DNA from: Prochlorococcus marinus XMU1406
Lineage (GTDB): Bacteria; Cyanobacteriota; Cyanobacteriia; PCC-6307; Cyanobiaceae
NCBI RefSeq assembly: GCF_017696055.1
Contig: NZ_JAAORG010000003.1
Coordinates: 434,001 to 498,000, forward strand
DNA length: 64,000 nt
Reading direction: 5' to 3'
The position numbers were made by a program, and so were the translations under genes. Within the stretch, counting starts at the first letter, position 1; the number at the start of each line of letters is the position of its first letter. This document shows, piece after piece, positions 8,556-18,348 of this stretch. The notes under the pieces are model-generated. The model did no database searches and was not told the origin of the DNA. It worked only from the letters and a program-made list of their open reading frames with translations.

Positions 8556-8987
8556 CTAATTTTTGTTACCAGAGGATGTTGTAGAGAATAACTTATAAAG
8601 TTCTTTACAAACCAAAAAAAGATTATCTTTCTGTTCCTTTTGTGGTAAGTGAGTGCCAGTCATTTCCCACTCTCCGATAGTAGCTACTCTCCATCTCTCA
8701 GAGGGAACTATCATCCCTCGCATTATTATTCCTAACAATTTTGGGACTCTTTTTTTATTATCATTATCAATTCTTAATTGTAAAAGAATTGCTCTACATT
8801 CAATGAGAGGACTCCACCCAGGAAAATGAAATGCAAAATCAATAGTATCTGGCATAGATTCATTATTTGAATTTTCCCAGGGACTAAAATTTACGATTGC
8901 ATCTGGAAAATATTTCCGAAACAATGATGCAGTGGAAGCAATTTTATTAGCTATTTCAACATTACTTACATTTGAACTAGCATTCAT
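8556..8987 (-). CDS. Conserved-type hypothetical protein (143 aa)
   Basis: I do not recognise a named family. The protein is soluble and of mixed alpha/beta character, with several Trp and Pro residues (NFSPWENSNNES, FAFHFPGWSPLIECRAILLQL, VPSERWRVATIGEWEMTG). It has no signal peptide or membrane segment. The N-terminal 25 residues look like a helix, and the C-terminus is Ser/Asn-rich and likely disordered. It lies upstream of ho1 on the same strand and is divergent from icd across about 210 bases. No function is inferred. Confidence 0.65.
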   Translation of the reverse strand: MNASSNVSNVEIANKIASTASLFRKYFPDAIVNFSPWENSNNESMPDTIDFAFHFPGWSPLIECRAILLQLRIDNDNKKRVPKLLGIIMRGMIVPSERWRVATIGEWEMTGTHLPQKEQKDNLFLVCKELYKLFSTTSSGNKN

Positions 8988-9199
8988 AAATAGCTAAGTG
9001 TTTTTTTGAAAATGACATAATTTCCATTAAGTTGCTTATTAACTACTTTTTCTTTTAATAAAGATGTTGAAATGCTGATCAACAAAGTATTCCCTATTCA
9101 CATTTGAATAATAAATTTCTAGCTTTTAAAGAAAATAACTCATCGCAAATTACAATACGAAGAACTTAAAGAAGTTATCTTTGTTATTCATTCAATGCT

Positions 9200-10624
9200 A
9201 TGCCAAACTTTGAAAAATTAAATTTACCTAATGAAGGAGAGATTATAACTTTTAATCAAGGCAAGCCGAATGTTCCTAATAATCCAATTGTCCCATTTAT
9301 CAGAGGTGATGGAACTGGAGTTGATATATGGCCAGCAACTCAAATCGTTCTTGATGCAGCCATTAAAAAAAGCTATGGAGATGAAAGAAAAATTAATTGG
9401 TTTAAAGTCTACGCAGGAGATGAAGCTTGTGAACTGTATGGAACATATAACTATCTGCCTCAAGATACTATTGAAGCAATCAGACACTTCGGAGTAGCTA
9501 TCAAAGGTCCTTTAACGACTCCCATCGGTGGAGGTATTAGATCTCTTAATGTTGCATTAAGACAAATCTTTGATTTATATAGCTGTGTTAGACCATGCAG
9601 GTATTATTCAGGGACTCCAAGCCCTCACAAAAATCCTCAAAATTTAGACGTTATTGTCTACAGAGAAAATACTGAGGATATCTACATGGGAATTGAATGG
9701 GAAGCCGAGGATAATAATTGTCTTGAATTAATTAATCACTTAAATAATGTTGTAATACCAAATAGTAAAAATCTAAAAAATAGATCTATACCAAACGGAT
9801 CAGGAATTGGTATAAAACCAGTAAGTAAATCTGGTAGCCAAAGGCATATCAGAAAGGCTATTGAACATGCTAAAAGATTATCAGGAGATAAAAGGCATGT
9901 AACTCTTGTACATAAAGGGAATATTATGAAATATACCGAAGGTGCATTTAGAGATTGGGGATATGAATTAGCAGTAAACGAATTTAGGAAAGATTGTATT
10001 ACAGAGAGAGAAAGTTGGATTTTAGATAATATTCAGAAAAATCCAGAAATTACAATTGAAAATAATGCTCGAAAAATCGAACCAGGTTTTGACAAGCTTA
10101 CAAATAACAAGAAAGCATTCATTTGCGAAGAAATTAAAGAAGTTATCGCATCAATATTAAATTCTCATGGAGATGGGAAATGGAGAGAACTTATTCTTGT
10201 TGATGATCGTATAGCTGACAGTATATTTCAGCAAATTCAAACTAGACCACAAGAATATTCAATTCTTGCAACATTAAACCTCAATGGAGACTATGTTTCT
10301 GATGCTGCTGCTGCAATTGTTGGTGGCCTAGGTATGGCTCCTGGCGCAAACATTGGAGATAATGCAGCAATTTTCGAAGCTACGCATGGTACTGCGCCAA
10401 AACATGCAGGCTTAAATAAGATTAATCCAGGCTCAGTAATTCTTAGTGGTGTAATGATGCTTGAATATTTTGGTTGGGATGAAGCCGCCAACTTAATTAC
10501 TAATGGTTTAAGTAAAGCAATAGAGGGGAAAAAAGTCACCTATGATCTAGCACGTTTAATGGAACCGAAAGTAGAACCCTTATCCTGCAGTAGTTTTGCT
10601 GAAGAAATTATCTCAAATTTCTAA
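9200..10624 (+). CDS. icd: Isocitrate dehydrogenase (NADP+)
   Basis: The enzyme oxidatively decarboxylates isocitrate to 2-oxoglutarate, the carbon skeleton for ammonium assimilation in cyanobacteria. The 474-residue length matches the cyanobacterial type. Motifs are GPLTTPIGGGIRSLNVALRQ (substrate loop containing the regulatory-type Ser), VYRENTEDIYMGIEWEA, VHKGNIMKYTEGAFRDWGYE, and the NADP region GGLGMAPGANIGDNAAIFEATHGTAPKHAG, written here only as a conserved block. The 210-base leader has no gene. It ends 2 bases before the convergent kinase gene. Confidence 0.97.
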   Translation: MPNFEKLNLPNEGEIITFNQGKPNVPNNPIVPFIRGDGTGVDIWPATQIVLDAAIKKSYGDERKINWFKVYAGDEACELYGTYNYLPQDTIEAIRHFGVAIKGPLTTPIGGGIRSLNVALRQIFDLYSCVRPCRYYSGTPSPHKNPQNLDVIVYRENTEDIYMGIEWEAEDNNCLELINHLNNVVIPNSKNLKNRSIPNGSGIGIKPVSKSGSQRHIRKAIEHAKRLSGDKRHVTLVHKGNIMKYTEGAFRDWGYELAVNEFRKDCITERESWILDNIQKNPEITIENNARKIEPGFDKLTNNKKAFICEEIKEVIASILNSHGDGKWRELILVDDRIADSIFQQIQTRPQEYSILATLNLNGDYVSDAAAAIVGGLGMAPGANIGDNAAIFEATHGTAPKHAGLNKINPGSVILSGVMMLEYFGWDEAANLITNGLSKAIEGKKVTYDLARLMEPKVEPLSCSSFAEEIISNF

Positions 10625-10626
10625 TT

Positions 10627-11976
10627 TTAAAAATTATTTTTATTTTCAAAAGCTTTCCAAATATTAACTAGTGAATCTTTAGTACCAATGTTGCCAGGAT
10701 GTGTAACAATAGGAAGTTTTTCGCCATTTTTTAGGTTGTAAGTCACCACTGAAATACCAGTTAAAATCTGTCCCTCTAGATAAACATAATCTGCATTAAG
10801 TCCATTACTAAGAATCACATTTGTTGTTATTCCACCTTTTGAAATCAAATATCCTATTTCATATTTCAACTCTGCGACTAATTCGGAAATAAAAGAAGCA
10901 AGTGAGTGATAAAAATTAAATTGTTCAGAATAATCTAAGGACATAAATTTTCTTGAAGTAAACAATACAGGAGTTTTTCCTATCTCAAAAGAAAATCTAA
11001 TTTCTTTCAAAAAACTATTTTTAAAATTATTTATTCGATTCTGATTATTCTCCGATGAAGTTATTTTAAAAAATTCAAAAACATCTAATTCAATTGGCTT
11101 GCAATTACTTATCTCTAATAAATTTTTCAATTGTATTGTTGAAAGTTCCACATAGGATCCAACAATTATCAGTCCTGGAAGATAACTCTTTCCGTTATTT
11201 CTTAATCTTAAATGAGAGCAAAATGTCTGAAACTTAGGGACACTTTTTTTATCAGAAATTGAACTTATAAAACTTGCTGCAGTTCGAAAAAGGAATTTTT
11301 TTTGTTTAGTTAATTTTTTAATTACTAAAGAAAATTTTTTTAGTTGAGAATAATTTTCTACATCTACAATTACATGTTTATTATTCTTCAAATTCTTTAG
11401 TGTTTTAAAAACAATATTATTTTCTTCATCGTTTAAAATTTCGATATCTGACAGTAAAAGATTTTGAATATCTTCAATATTTAATTGCGATTTACTATTC
11501 TGCAATAAAAGGTTCTTGACATTACTTGTCTCATATCCAAAAATTTTATCTCTTGCATAAATTGTTTTATTAATAGGGGTTTTATCAACAAAGTGTGATC
11601 CATTAATTGTGAATCTTTTACCCTCAATAAAAGCTGGAATATGAAAAGTAGCATCAAAGGGACCTAAGCAATTATTTAAAGCACTTGGCTCTAAAAAGTT
11701 ATGTCCTCGAAGAGTAGAGTCTCCTCTACTTATAAAAATAATTTTTTCTCCATAAGCTTGAGAAGCTATAACGGTCTTAAGATTTTTACAAATTTCCTCT
11801 ATTGTTAATTTCGCATCATTTTCCGAAAGTGACCTTGTATTAGCCAAAATAAAAAATAAATTAGATTTAGATTCAAAACCTTTGACTAAAGTTGAAACGT
11901 CCCACTTTAGAAGTAATAAGCAATCATGAACAGTTTGAGAGCCTGTTGGATCATCATCAATAACAACAAATTTCAT
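10627..11976 (-). CDS. Four-carbon acid sugar kinase family protein (DUF1537-type)
   Basis: The product resembles the four-carbon acid sugar kinase family (OtnK/DtnK-like). The N-terminus FVVIDDDPTGSQTVHDC is its hallmark, and the C-terminal half has a nucleotide-binding-like region with YLISKGGITTNVILSNGL and IVTHPGNIGTKDSLVNIW. The 449-residue length is typical. The physiological substrate is not deducible, because no partner dehydrogenase or isomerase is nearby. The following genes on the same strand are an aldose-epimerase-like protein (13-base gap) and an alpha/beta hydrolase, so this may be part of a small sugar-related operon. Confidence 0.85.
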   Translation of the reverse strand: MKFVVIDDDPTGSQTVHDCLLLLKWDVSTLVKGFESKSNLFFILANTRSLSENDAKLTIEEICKNLKTVIASQAYGEKIIFISRGDSTLRGHNFLEPSALNNCLGPFDATFHIPAFIEGKRFTINGSHFVDKTPINKTIYARDKIFGYETSNVKNLLLQNSKSQLNIEDIQNLLLSDIEILNDEENNIVFKTLKNLKNNKHVIVDVENYSQLKKFSLVIKKLTKQKKFLFRTAASFISSISDKKSVPKFQTFCSHLRLRNNGKSYLPGLIIVGSYVELSTIQLKNLLEISNCKPIELDVFEFFKITSSENNQNRINNFKNSFLKEIRFSFEIGKTPVLFTSRKFMSLDYSEQFNFYHSLASFISELVAELKYEIGYLISKGGITTNVILSNGLNADYVYLEGQILTGISVVTYNLKNGEKLPIVTHPGNIGTKDSLVNIWKAFENKNNF

Positions 11977-11989
11977 AAGTATTGCATAA

Positions 11990-12844
11990 TTACTTAAGAG
12001 ATTTTATTTGTATTGAAAAATCAAACCTTTGACTACAATTTGGAGGAATCATCAATTTTCTGAAACCATCAACAAAAGAATTTCGGGGACTCGTCCAAGG
12101 TTCAAGACATATCATTTTTCTTGGAGGATCACTCCAAATAACACCTAAGTCAAAGGGATATGGATGATTTAAAGTTACCTCTCTTTTAAAAATTTTATCT
12201 CGAAAAGCACTCCTACCCGAAGTATACATAAGTAGATCAATTCCTAAATCAATATTATTTAATTCATCCAAAGTATTACTTATAATGTTTTTTGCCTGAT
12301 TCTGACAATTAAGAGGATTATCAATAAACTCTAAATTTTTGAAATCTGATACATTAAAGTAAGGATGTAATCCAAAATTTATAGGCATAGAATTATCTGT
12401 TTTATTATAAATCGAAATTTCAAATTCTAAACAGTTAATCTTCAGGGTAACTTCTATTCTTAGTTCGAAATCGAAAGGATAATATTTTTTAGTTTTTTTA
12501 GATTCATTTAAAAATAAGCATAAAGATTTTTTATTTTCATTAAAAGAATATTGCCATTGCAAATCCCTAGCGAAACCATGTTGTGTAAATTGCAAATAAT
12601 CTATTCCAAATACAGAATTAGAGGAATTTAAATTTCCACAAATTGGAAACAAGATTGGAATACCTCCCCTAATACTTTTTGTCTTATCCAAAAATCTTTT
12701 TTCATCAAAATAAAGTATCTCCTTACCATCCGAAACCCAATTTGTAATAACACCTCCTCTTTCAGGACAAAATTTAATATAGTTGTTTTGATCTAATTGA
12801 AAAACAAAAATTCCTTTGTCTTTATTAGATAACTTAATTTGCAC
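11990..12844 (-). CDS. Aldose 1-epimerase / galactose mutarotase-like protein
   Basis: This 284-residue beta-sandwich protein resembles the YeaD/galactose mutarotase superfamily, which interconverts sugar or sugar-phosphate anomers. Diagnostic pieces are RGGIPILFPICGNL, FTQHGFARDLQWQ and FGLHPYFNV, which carry the active-site histidines, and MICLEPWTSPRNSF, which has the probable general-base Glu. There is no signal peptide, so it is cytoplasmic. It lies between the four-carbon kinase and an alpha/beta hydrolase on the same strand with gaps of 13 bases. Glucose-6-phosphate 1-epimerase is a plausible activity but not proven by sequence. Confidence 0.86.
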   Translation of the reverse strand: MQIKLSNKDKGIFVFQLDQNNYIKFCPERGGVITNWVSDGKEILYFDEKRFLDKTKSIRGGIPILFPICGNLNSSNSVFGIDYLQFTQHGFARDLQWQYSFNENKKSLCLFLNESKKTKKYYPFDFELRIEVTLKINCLEFEISIYNKTDNSMPINFGLHPYFNVSDFKNLEFIDNPLNCQNQAKNIISNTLDELNNIDLGIDLLMYTSGRSAFRDKIFKREVTLNHPYPFDLGVIWSDPPRKMICLEPWTSPRNSFVDGFRKLMIPPNCSQRFDFSIQIKSLK

Positions 12845-12857
12845 AATTAATTGTTAC

Positions 12858-13757
12858 TTAAAGAGAATCAACCCAGTCCAAAATATGCTGATTGACAAGT
12901 TCAGGTATTTCATCATGAGGACAATGTCCGGCATCAAGAATGATTTCTTTTGTATTCTTTGGTGTAAATTTTTTATATAGATTTCTTTTTTTTGGAGTGT
13001 TCATCCAAGGATCTTTCCCTCCCCAGAGCAATAGTAATGGAGAATCGAGTTTTGCGAATAACTTATCCAAAGGCAATCCCTGAGGACCTGATGGGTTAAA
13101 TACGCTTCTAAAAACATTAAAAGCACCATAATCTAGAGAAGGCTTTCTTATTGACTCAACAAGGAAATCATCAACATTTTTTTTATCAAGATAAACTTGA
13201 TTCAAAGTTTTTTTAATATTTTTTGGATTTCTCATATTCTCAAAAATCAAACGTTGAAGAACAATATTTTTCAAAAATATACCGGCAACTGTTTCAATAG
13301 AAGTCTGTAACATATTCTTTTTGATAGTTTTTTCTTCACTAAAATATCCTGCAGCATTAAGTAATATCACTCCTGCATTTAGCTCATTTAATTCTGAACC
13401 AGCAGCTAATGCTGCATAACCACCTAATGAATTTCCAACAATAATTGTAGGTTTTTTTATTTTCTCTTTTACATAAGCGATAACCTGGTCTTTCCATAAA
13501 GATCCCGAGTATTCAACATCTTGAGGCTTAGGACTTTTTCCAAAACCGAGAAGATCCATAGCATGAACTTCGTATTTGTTACTCAAAATAGGTATATTGA
13601 ATCTCCAGTGATCGGTAGAGGCCCCGAAACCATGAATTAATAAAATCGCACATTCTTTGGATGTTTTCTCAGACTTAACAGAAACAGTATGTATTGGGTA
13701 ATTTAAAAAATTCCAGTCGTAATTTACATCACTATCTGTAAGAGCTGTTTTTTCCAT
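12858..13757 (-). CDS. Alpha/beta hydrolase
   Basis: The 299-residue alpha/beta hydrolase has the oxyanion-region motif LLIHGFGASTDHWRFN, the nucleophile elbow VGNSLGGYAALAAG with the catalytic Ser, a late Asp in LLLWGGKDPWMN, and the catalytic His in DAGHCPHDEIPELVNQ. The substrate is unknown. The protein is closely similar in motif spelling to the hydrolase at 41322-42236, so the two are probably paralogues. It is the first gene of a three-gene same-strand run with the mutarotase and four-carbon kinase. Confidence 0.9.
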   Translation of the reverse strand: MEKTALTDSDVNYDWNFLNYPIHTVSVKSEKTSKECAILLIHGFGASTDHWRFNIPILSNKYEVHAMDLLGFGKSPKPQDVEYSGSLWKDQVIAYVKEKIKKPTIIVGNSLGGYAALAAGSELNELNAGVILLNAAGYFSEEKTIKKNMLQTSIETVAGIFLKNIVLQRLIFENMRNPKNIKKTLNQVYLDKKNVDDFLVESIRKPSLDYGAFNVFRSVFNPSGPQGLPLDKLFAKLDSPLLLLWGGKDPWMNTPKKRNLYKKFTPKNTKEIILDAGHCPHDEIPELVNQHILDWVDSL

Positions 13758-13800
13758 TTATTAAAGTAACTTTGTTAATTAATTCTAATAAACTTATTTC

Positions 13801-15168
13801 CTAAAGAAGACCAACAGGATCAGCTGCAACATCATCTGAAATTTTATTGCCATCATTTGGAGGCTTATCTTTTAGGACAATTCTCAAGAGAACAGGTGCA
13901 AGAAATGTCGTTCCAATAACCATTAATAAAATAGCTGCTTCAAGAGAAGGAGTTAACAACTTAGCACTTGTTCCTAATCCAAGGAATATTAAACCAACCT
14001 CTCCTCTGGGCATCATACCCAAACCTACAACTAATCTATTTGTAGGTTTATCACTTGAGAATACCCATCCTGCAGCAATTTTTCCAATAATTGCCACAAC
14101 TAATAAAAATCCTGCAACTACAAGAGCTGATCTACTGGTTGGATCAAGTGGATTGATAACTGATAAATCCATTCCAGCACCTACTAGCACGAAGAAAATA
14201 GTTGCGAATAAGGATACTAAAGGTAAAACGGATTGTTGAATTGCGTGATTATTTTTCGAACTACTTAGGATTAATCCAGCTGCAAAAGCACCTAAAGCTG
14301 CTTCCAATCCAATGGCAGTTGCAACAAAACAACACAATACAAGTATCACAAAAGAAGCTACCACTACAGCACCGGGGGCCTTTAATCTATCTAATAACCA
14401 ATCAAAACCTGGGGCTGCTGTTCTACTTAATGCGATAGCAGCAATAACAAATACTACAGCTGCTGCAACTAATTTAACGATAGGAGCAATTTCTAAAGAA
14501 CCTCCGGCAGCAAGAGCGACTACAACTGCAAGAATAACAATACCCAAAATATCATCCAAAACAGCTGCTCCAATAACAATCTGTCCTTCTCTAGTTTTTA
14601 AATATCCCAACTCACCAAAAACACTTGCAGTAATTCCTATACTTGTTGCTGTCATAGATGCTCCAGCAAAAACTGCTGGAATTAAATCCACTTGAAAAAT
14701 AAACATTAATCCAAGAGTTCCGAAGGCAAACGGTAAAATTACGCCAGCCATGGCAACAGTGAAAGCCTGGGCTCCTACAGCTACTAATTCCTCTAACTCA
14801 CTTTCTAATCCTGTTAAAAATAAAAGAGCGTATAACCCGAGAGTTGCTACTGCTTGAAGGGATGGAAAACTTTCGAAATAAACATCAGGTACAGCTTCTG
14901 GGGGGATTGACGCTAATGAACTAATAACATTTACGAGTCCTTCATTTAATTCTGTTCCAGCTGAGGGCGGTATCAACAAATGGAATCCTGATGCCCCTAT
15001 TACAACCCCTGCAAGAAGCTCACCTACTATCGTTGGCAAACTTAGTCTTACTAATACTTCTGCTAATGCTCTTGCAGCTAAAAATATCAATAGAAATCTT
15101 ATAACTCCTATCAATGTCTCAGCAACTTCTAAATCATGTGCACTTAATTCAGCAAGTAAAGAATACAT
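13801..15168 (-). CDS. Na+/H+ (or K+/H+) antiporter, CPA2/KefB-like
   Basis: This 455-residue integral membrane protein of the CPA2 superfamily has about 12 hydrophobic segments, including LSLPTIVGELLAGVVIGASG, GLYALLFLTGLESELEELVA, AGASMTATSIGITASVFGEL and GMMPRGEVGLIFLGLG. It exchanges monovalent cations for protons across a membrane; the ion cannot be told from sequence. No C-terminal RCK/TrkA-N domain is present. A short polar tail ends the protein. Its G+C-richer, Ala-rich sequence gives long antisense open frames that I regard as shadows. Confidence 0.92.
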   Translation of the reverse strand: MYSLLAELSAHDLEVAETLIGVIRFLLIFLAARALAEVLVRLSLPTIVGELLAGVVIGASGFHLLIPPSAGTELNEGLVNVISSLASIPPEAVPDVYFESFPSLQAVATLGLYALLFLTGLESELEELVAVGAQAFTVAMAGVILPFAFGTLGLMFIFQVDLIPAVFAGASMTATSIGITASVFGELGYLKTREGQIVIGAAVLDDILGIVILAVVVALAAGGSLEIAPIVKLVAAAVVFVIAAIALSRTAAPGFDWLLDRLKAPGAVVVASFVILVLCCFVATAIGLEAALGAFAAGLILSSSKNNHAIQQSVLPLVSLFATIFFVLVGAGMDLSVINPLDPTSRSALVVAGFLLVVAIIGKIAAGWVFSSDKPTNRLVVGLGMMPRGEVGLIFLGLGTSAKLLTPSLEAAILLMVIGTTFLAPVLLRIVLKDKPPNDGNKISDDVAADPVGLL

Positions 15169-15304
15169 ATGAAATGAGAGAAAAAATAAACTACCTAATT
15201 GGAAGATAGTTTATTGAGGGCCCACTTTAAGAAATATGTAAGAAAAAAGCAAAAATACTCAACAAGTGTGGATCTGAAGTTACAACAAAGAAATTTTCTT
15301 AAAA

Positions 15305-17869
15305 ATGGCTATTGTCTGTTATATGGCCAATCCAATGAATTCCAACAAACCCTTCGATCTACGTTTGCCTACTCCAGGCTGCTACTTAGATCCTGAGAAA
15401 GCTGGCATGGATTCTGATGCTGTTTTCCAAGGAATGACAGCCCATCTCTTTTATACTCTTGGCAAGCTAGCTACATCTGCAAGTTCACACGACTTGTACA
15501 TGGCTTTAAGTTACGCAGTTAAAGACAGGCTAATGACAAGATATTTAGCCAGCCAAGAAGTCATAAGAAAAAAACCACAAAAAACAGTCGCCTACTTATC
15601 AGCAGAATTTTTAATAGGCCCTCAATTAAGTAATAATCTGCTCAATCTTGGAATAACTAAAGAAGCAGAAGATGCTCTAAAGAGATTTGGAGTTGAATCA
15701 TTGTCAACAATTCTCGAAGTTGAAGAGGAGCCTGGATTAGGTAATGGTGGACTTGGTAGACTTGCAGCTTGTTACATGGAATCATTAGCATCTCTACAAG
15801 TTCCAGCAGTTGGTTATGGTATTAGGTACGAATTTGGTATATTCAATCAGTTAATTAGGGATGGTTGGCAAGTTGAAGTAACTGATAAATGGCTAAAAGG
15901 TGGATGGCCATGGGAACTTCCACAACCTGACGAATCATGTTTTGTTGGTTTTGGAGGCAGAACTGAAAGTTATAGAGATGACAAAGGAAACTACAGATCA
16001 AGATGGATCCCTTCAGAACATGCGATTGGAGTACCTCATGATGTTCCAGTTTTAGGATACAGAGTAAATACATGTGACAGATTAAGATTATGGAGAGCTG
16101 ACGCAACAGAAAGTTTTGACTTTTATGCATTCAATATTGGTGATTATTATGGTGCAGTAGAAGAAAAAGTTGCATCTGAGACTCTTTCAAAAGTTCTATA
16201 TCCCAATGATGGAACTGACGAAGGTAGAAGATTAAGACTCAAACAACAACACTTTTTTGTAAGTTGTTCTCTTCAGGATATGTTGAGAAGCCTTGAAAAG
16301 AGATCAATACCAATTACAGAATTCCCTAAGCATTGGACAGTCCAATTAAATGATACCCATCCGGCTATTGCAGTTGCAGAATTAATGCGACTTCTTATTG
16401 ACCAATATCAAATAGGTTGGGATAAAGCGTGGAACATAACAACATCCTCTGTTGCTTATACCAACCACACATTACTACCAGAAGCTTTAGAGAAATGGGA
16501 TTTAGGTTTATTTAATGATCTTCTTCCTCGTCATCTAGAAATTATTTATGAAATTAATTGGAGATTTCTACAACAATTAAGACTACGATATCCTGGTGAT
16601 GACAAGATCCTTCAAAAACTCTCAATAATTGATGAAGAAGGCTCCAAATCTGTTAGGATGGCCCATTTGGCTACAATTGGAGCACATCACATAAATGGTG
16701 TTGCAGCTCTTCACTCAGATCTAATAAAAAGACAACTTCTTCCGGAATTTGCAGCACTATGGCCTGAAAAATTTACAAATGTAACTAATGGGGTTACTCC
16801 AAGGAGATGGGTTGCCCTATCTAATCCATCATTATCTAACCTGCTAGAAGAAGAAGTTGGTCCAAATTGGATAACAAATATGGAACTTCTTAAAAAGTTA
16901 GAAGAAAAAAAAGATGACAACAATTTTTTACAAAAATTTGAAGAAACGAAGCTAGAAGGAAAAAGAAAATTAGCTAGTTTTATTCATTCAAAAACTGGAA
17001 TACTTGTAGATCCATCAAGTTTATTTGATGTTCAGGTAAAAAGAATTCATCAATATAAAAGACAACATTTAAACGCCCTTCAAATTATTGCCCAATATTT
17101 GAGAATCAAAAATGGTATAAACAAGTTTGAAGTCCCAAGAACAATAATATTCGGAGGTAAAGCTGCGCCAGGTTACTTTATGGCAAAGCTAATGATTAGA
17201 TTTATTAATGGAATTGCTGATGTAGTTAATTCTGATCCAGATATGGATGGTTTATTAAGAGTTGTTTTCCTACCAGACTATAATGTTAAACTTGGCGAAA
17301 TAGTTTATCCTGCAACGGATCTTTCAGAACAAATTTCAACTGCTGGTAAAGAGGCATCTGGAACTGGAAATATGAAGTTTGCTATGAATGGAGCATTAAC
17401 GATTGGAACCTTAGATGGAGCTAATGTTGAATTAAGGGATCTTGTGAAAAAAGAGAATTTCTTTCTTTTTGGTAAAACTGAAAGTGAAATTATGGCTCTA
17501 AAAAATAATAATTACTCCCCAAAAACATTTATTAATCAATGCCCAGAGCTGAAAGAGGTTATACGTCTAATTGAAATTGGCCACTTTAGCAATGGGGATA
17601 AAGAATTATTTAAACCTTTATTAAATAGCTTGACTGGACATGACCCATTTTTTGTTATGGCTGACTTTGAAGATTACTTAAATAAACAGGATGTAGTCAG
17701 TGAATGCTGGAATAATAAAAAATCTTGGAATAAAATGGCATTATTAAATACTGCTAGATCAGGATATTTTTCTTCAGATAGATCTATTAGAGAGTACTGT
17801 AAATCTATCTGGAAAGTCTCTCCAATGCCCGTTGAAATTACTTGTGATGTCGAAGAATTAACTAATTAA
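15305..17869 (+). CDS. glgP: Glycogen phosphorylase
   Basis: This enzyme phosphorolyses glycogen to glucose-1-phosphate. The 854-residue product has the family segments AYLSAEFLIGPQL, EEEPGLGNGGLGRLAACYME, RIHQYKRQHLNAL and ASGTGNMKFAMNGALTIG, where Lys691 binds pyridoxal phosphate. The start at 15305 gives MAIVCYMANPMNSNKPFDL; an internal Met at 15323 or 15332 is equally plausible because the conserved part begins only at NSNKPFDLRLPTPG. It overlaps the convergent downstream gene by 8 bases. Confidence 0.97.
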   Translation: MAIVCYMANPMNSNKPFDLRLPTPGCYLDPEKAGMDSDAVFQGMTAHLFYTLGKLATSASSHDLYMALSYAVKDRLMTRYLASQEVIRKKPQKTVAYLSAEFLIGPQLSNNLLNLGITKEAEDALKRFGVESLSTILEVEEEPGLGNGGLGRLAACYMESLASLQVPAVGYGIRYEFGIFNQLIRDGWQVEVTDKWLKGGWPWELPQPDESCFVGFGGRTESYRDDKGNYRSRWIPSEHAIGVPHDVPVLGYRVNTCDRLRLWRADATESFDFYAFNIGDYYGAVEEKVASETLSKVLYPNDGTDEGRRLRLKQQHFFVSCSLQDMLRSLEKRSIPITEFPKHWTVQLNDTHPAIAVAELMRLLIDQYQIGWDKAWNITTSSVAYTNHTLLPEALEKWDLGLFNDLLPRHLEIIYEINWRFLQQLRLRYPGDDKILQKLSIIDEEGSKSVRMAHLATIGAHHINGVAALHSDLIKRQLLPEFAALWPEKFTNVTNGVTPRRWVALSNPSLSNLLEEEVGPNWITNMELLKKLEEKKDDNNFLQKFEETKLEGKRKLASFIHSKTGILVDPSSLFDVQVKRIHQYKRQHLNALQIIAQYLRIKNGINKFEVPRTIIFGGKAAPGYFMAKLMIRFINGIADVVNSDPDMDGLLRVVFLPDYNVKLGEIVYPATDLSEQISTAGKEASGTGNMKFAMNGALTIGTLDGANVELRDLVKKENFFLFGKTESEIMALKNNNYSPKTFINQCPELKEVIRLIEIGHFSNGDKELFKPLLNSLTGHDPFFVMADFEDYLNKQDVVSECWNNKKSWNKMALLNTARSGYFSSDRSIREYCKSIWKVSPMPVEITCDVEELTN

Positions 17870-18317
17870 TATTTTTCTTATCTGGTGAATCTGGGGTTTG
17901 ATGAAATAATCTATTTAAAATTAATCGATCCATATTTAATGGGTCTGGGGCTAATTCATTTGCAATTTCTTTAAATTTTGATTCAATATTGTCCGAAATT
18001 TTTATATCAAATATTCTTTCCATTAATGCTTCAATTGAATATAAATAGGCATTAACACTTTCAAGCTCATTTAAAGCTTCAGTAATTTCTATATCAGAAA
18101 TATGTTTTTCTTTTGGATTAATATTTTTATCTGTTTCTCTTTCACATAATTCTTTCTGCAACTCATCAGTAACTTTAGTACAAAGAGTTCTGAAAGCTTG
18201 AATAGATGCCCAATTCAACTCTTGCTGCTGCTTAAAAGTGGGAAATTCTCTAATCAGACGATCATGCTCTTTATAAAATCTCTGACAGTCAGAGCATTGA
18301 CATGGTTCTTCAGCCAA
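17862..18317 (-). CDS. Hypothetical protein with N-terminal CxCxxC (151 aa)
   Basis: I do not recognise a named family. The N-terminus MAEEPCQCSDCQRFYKEHD carries Cys6, Cys8 and Cys11, which could bind a metal. The rest is helical and highly charged, without membrane segments, and includes EALNELESVNAYLYSIEALMERIF. It lies 31 bases downstream of another small acidic gene on the same strand, so the two are likely cotranscribed. Its 3' end overlaps glgP by 8 bases in convergent orientation. Confidence 0.7.
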   Translation of the reverse strand: MAEEPCQCSDCQRFYKEHDRLIREFPTFKQQQELNWASIQAFRTLCTKVTDELQKELCERETDKNINPKEKHISDIEITEALNELESVNAYLYSIEALMERIFDIKISDNIESKFKEIANELAPDPLNMDRLILNRLFHQTPDSPDKKNIN

Positions 18318-18348
18318 AAGAAAATCTAATTCTTTTTATATCATCTCA

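Noticed and set aside
14312-14695. 127-codon plus-strand frame
   Set aside because: It lies opposite the antiporter gene and has the Ala/Thr-rich composition of an antisense shadow.
15199-15396. 65-codon plus-strand frame before glgP
   Set aside because: It overlaps the glgP start in another frame and has no recognisable features or operon logic.
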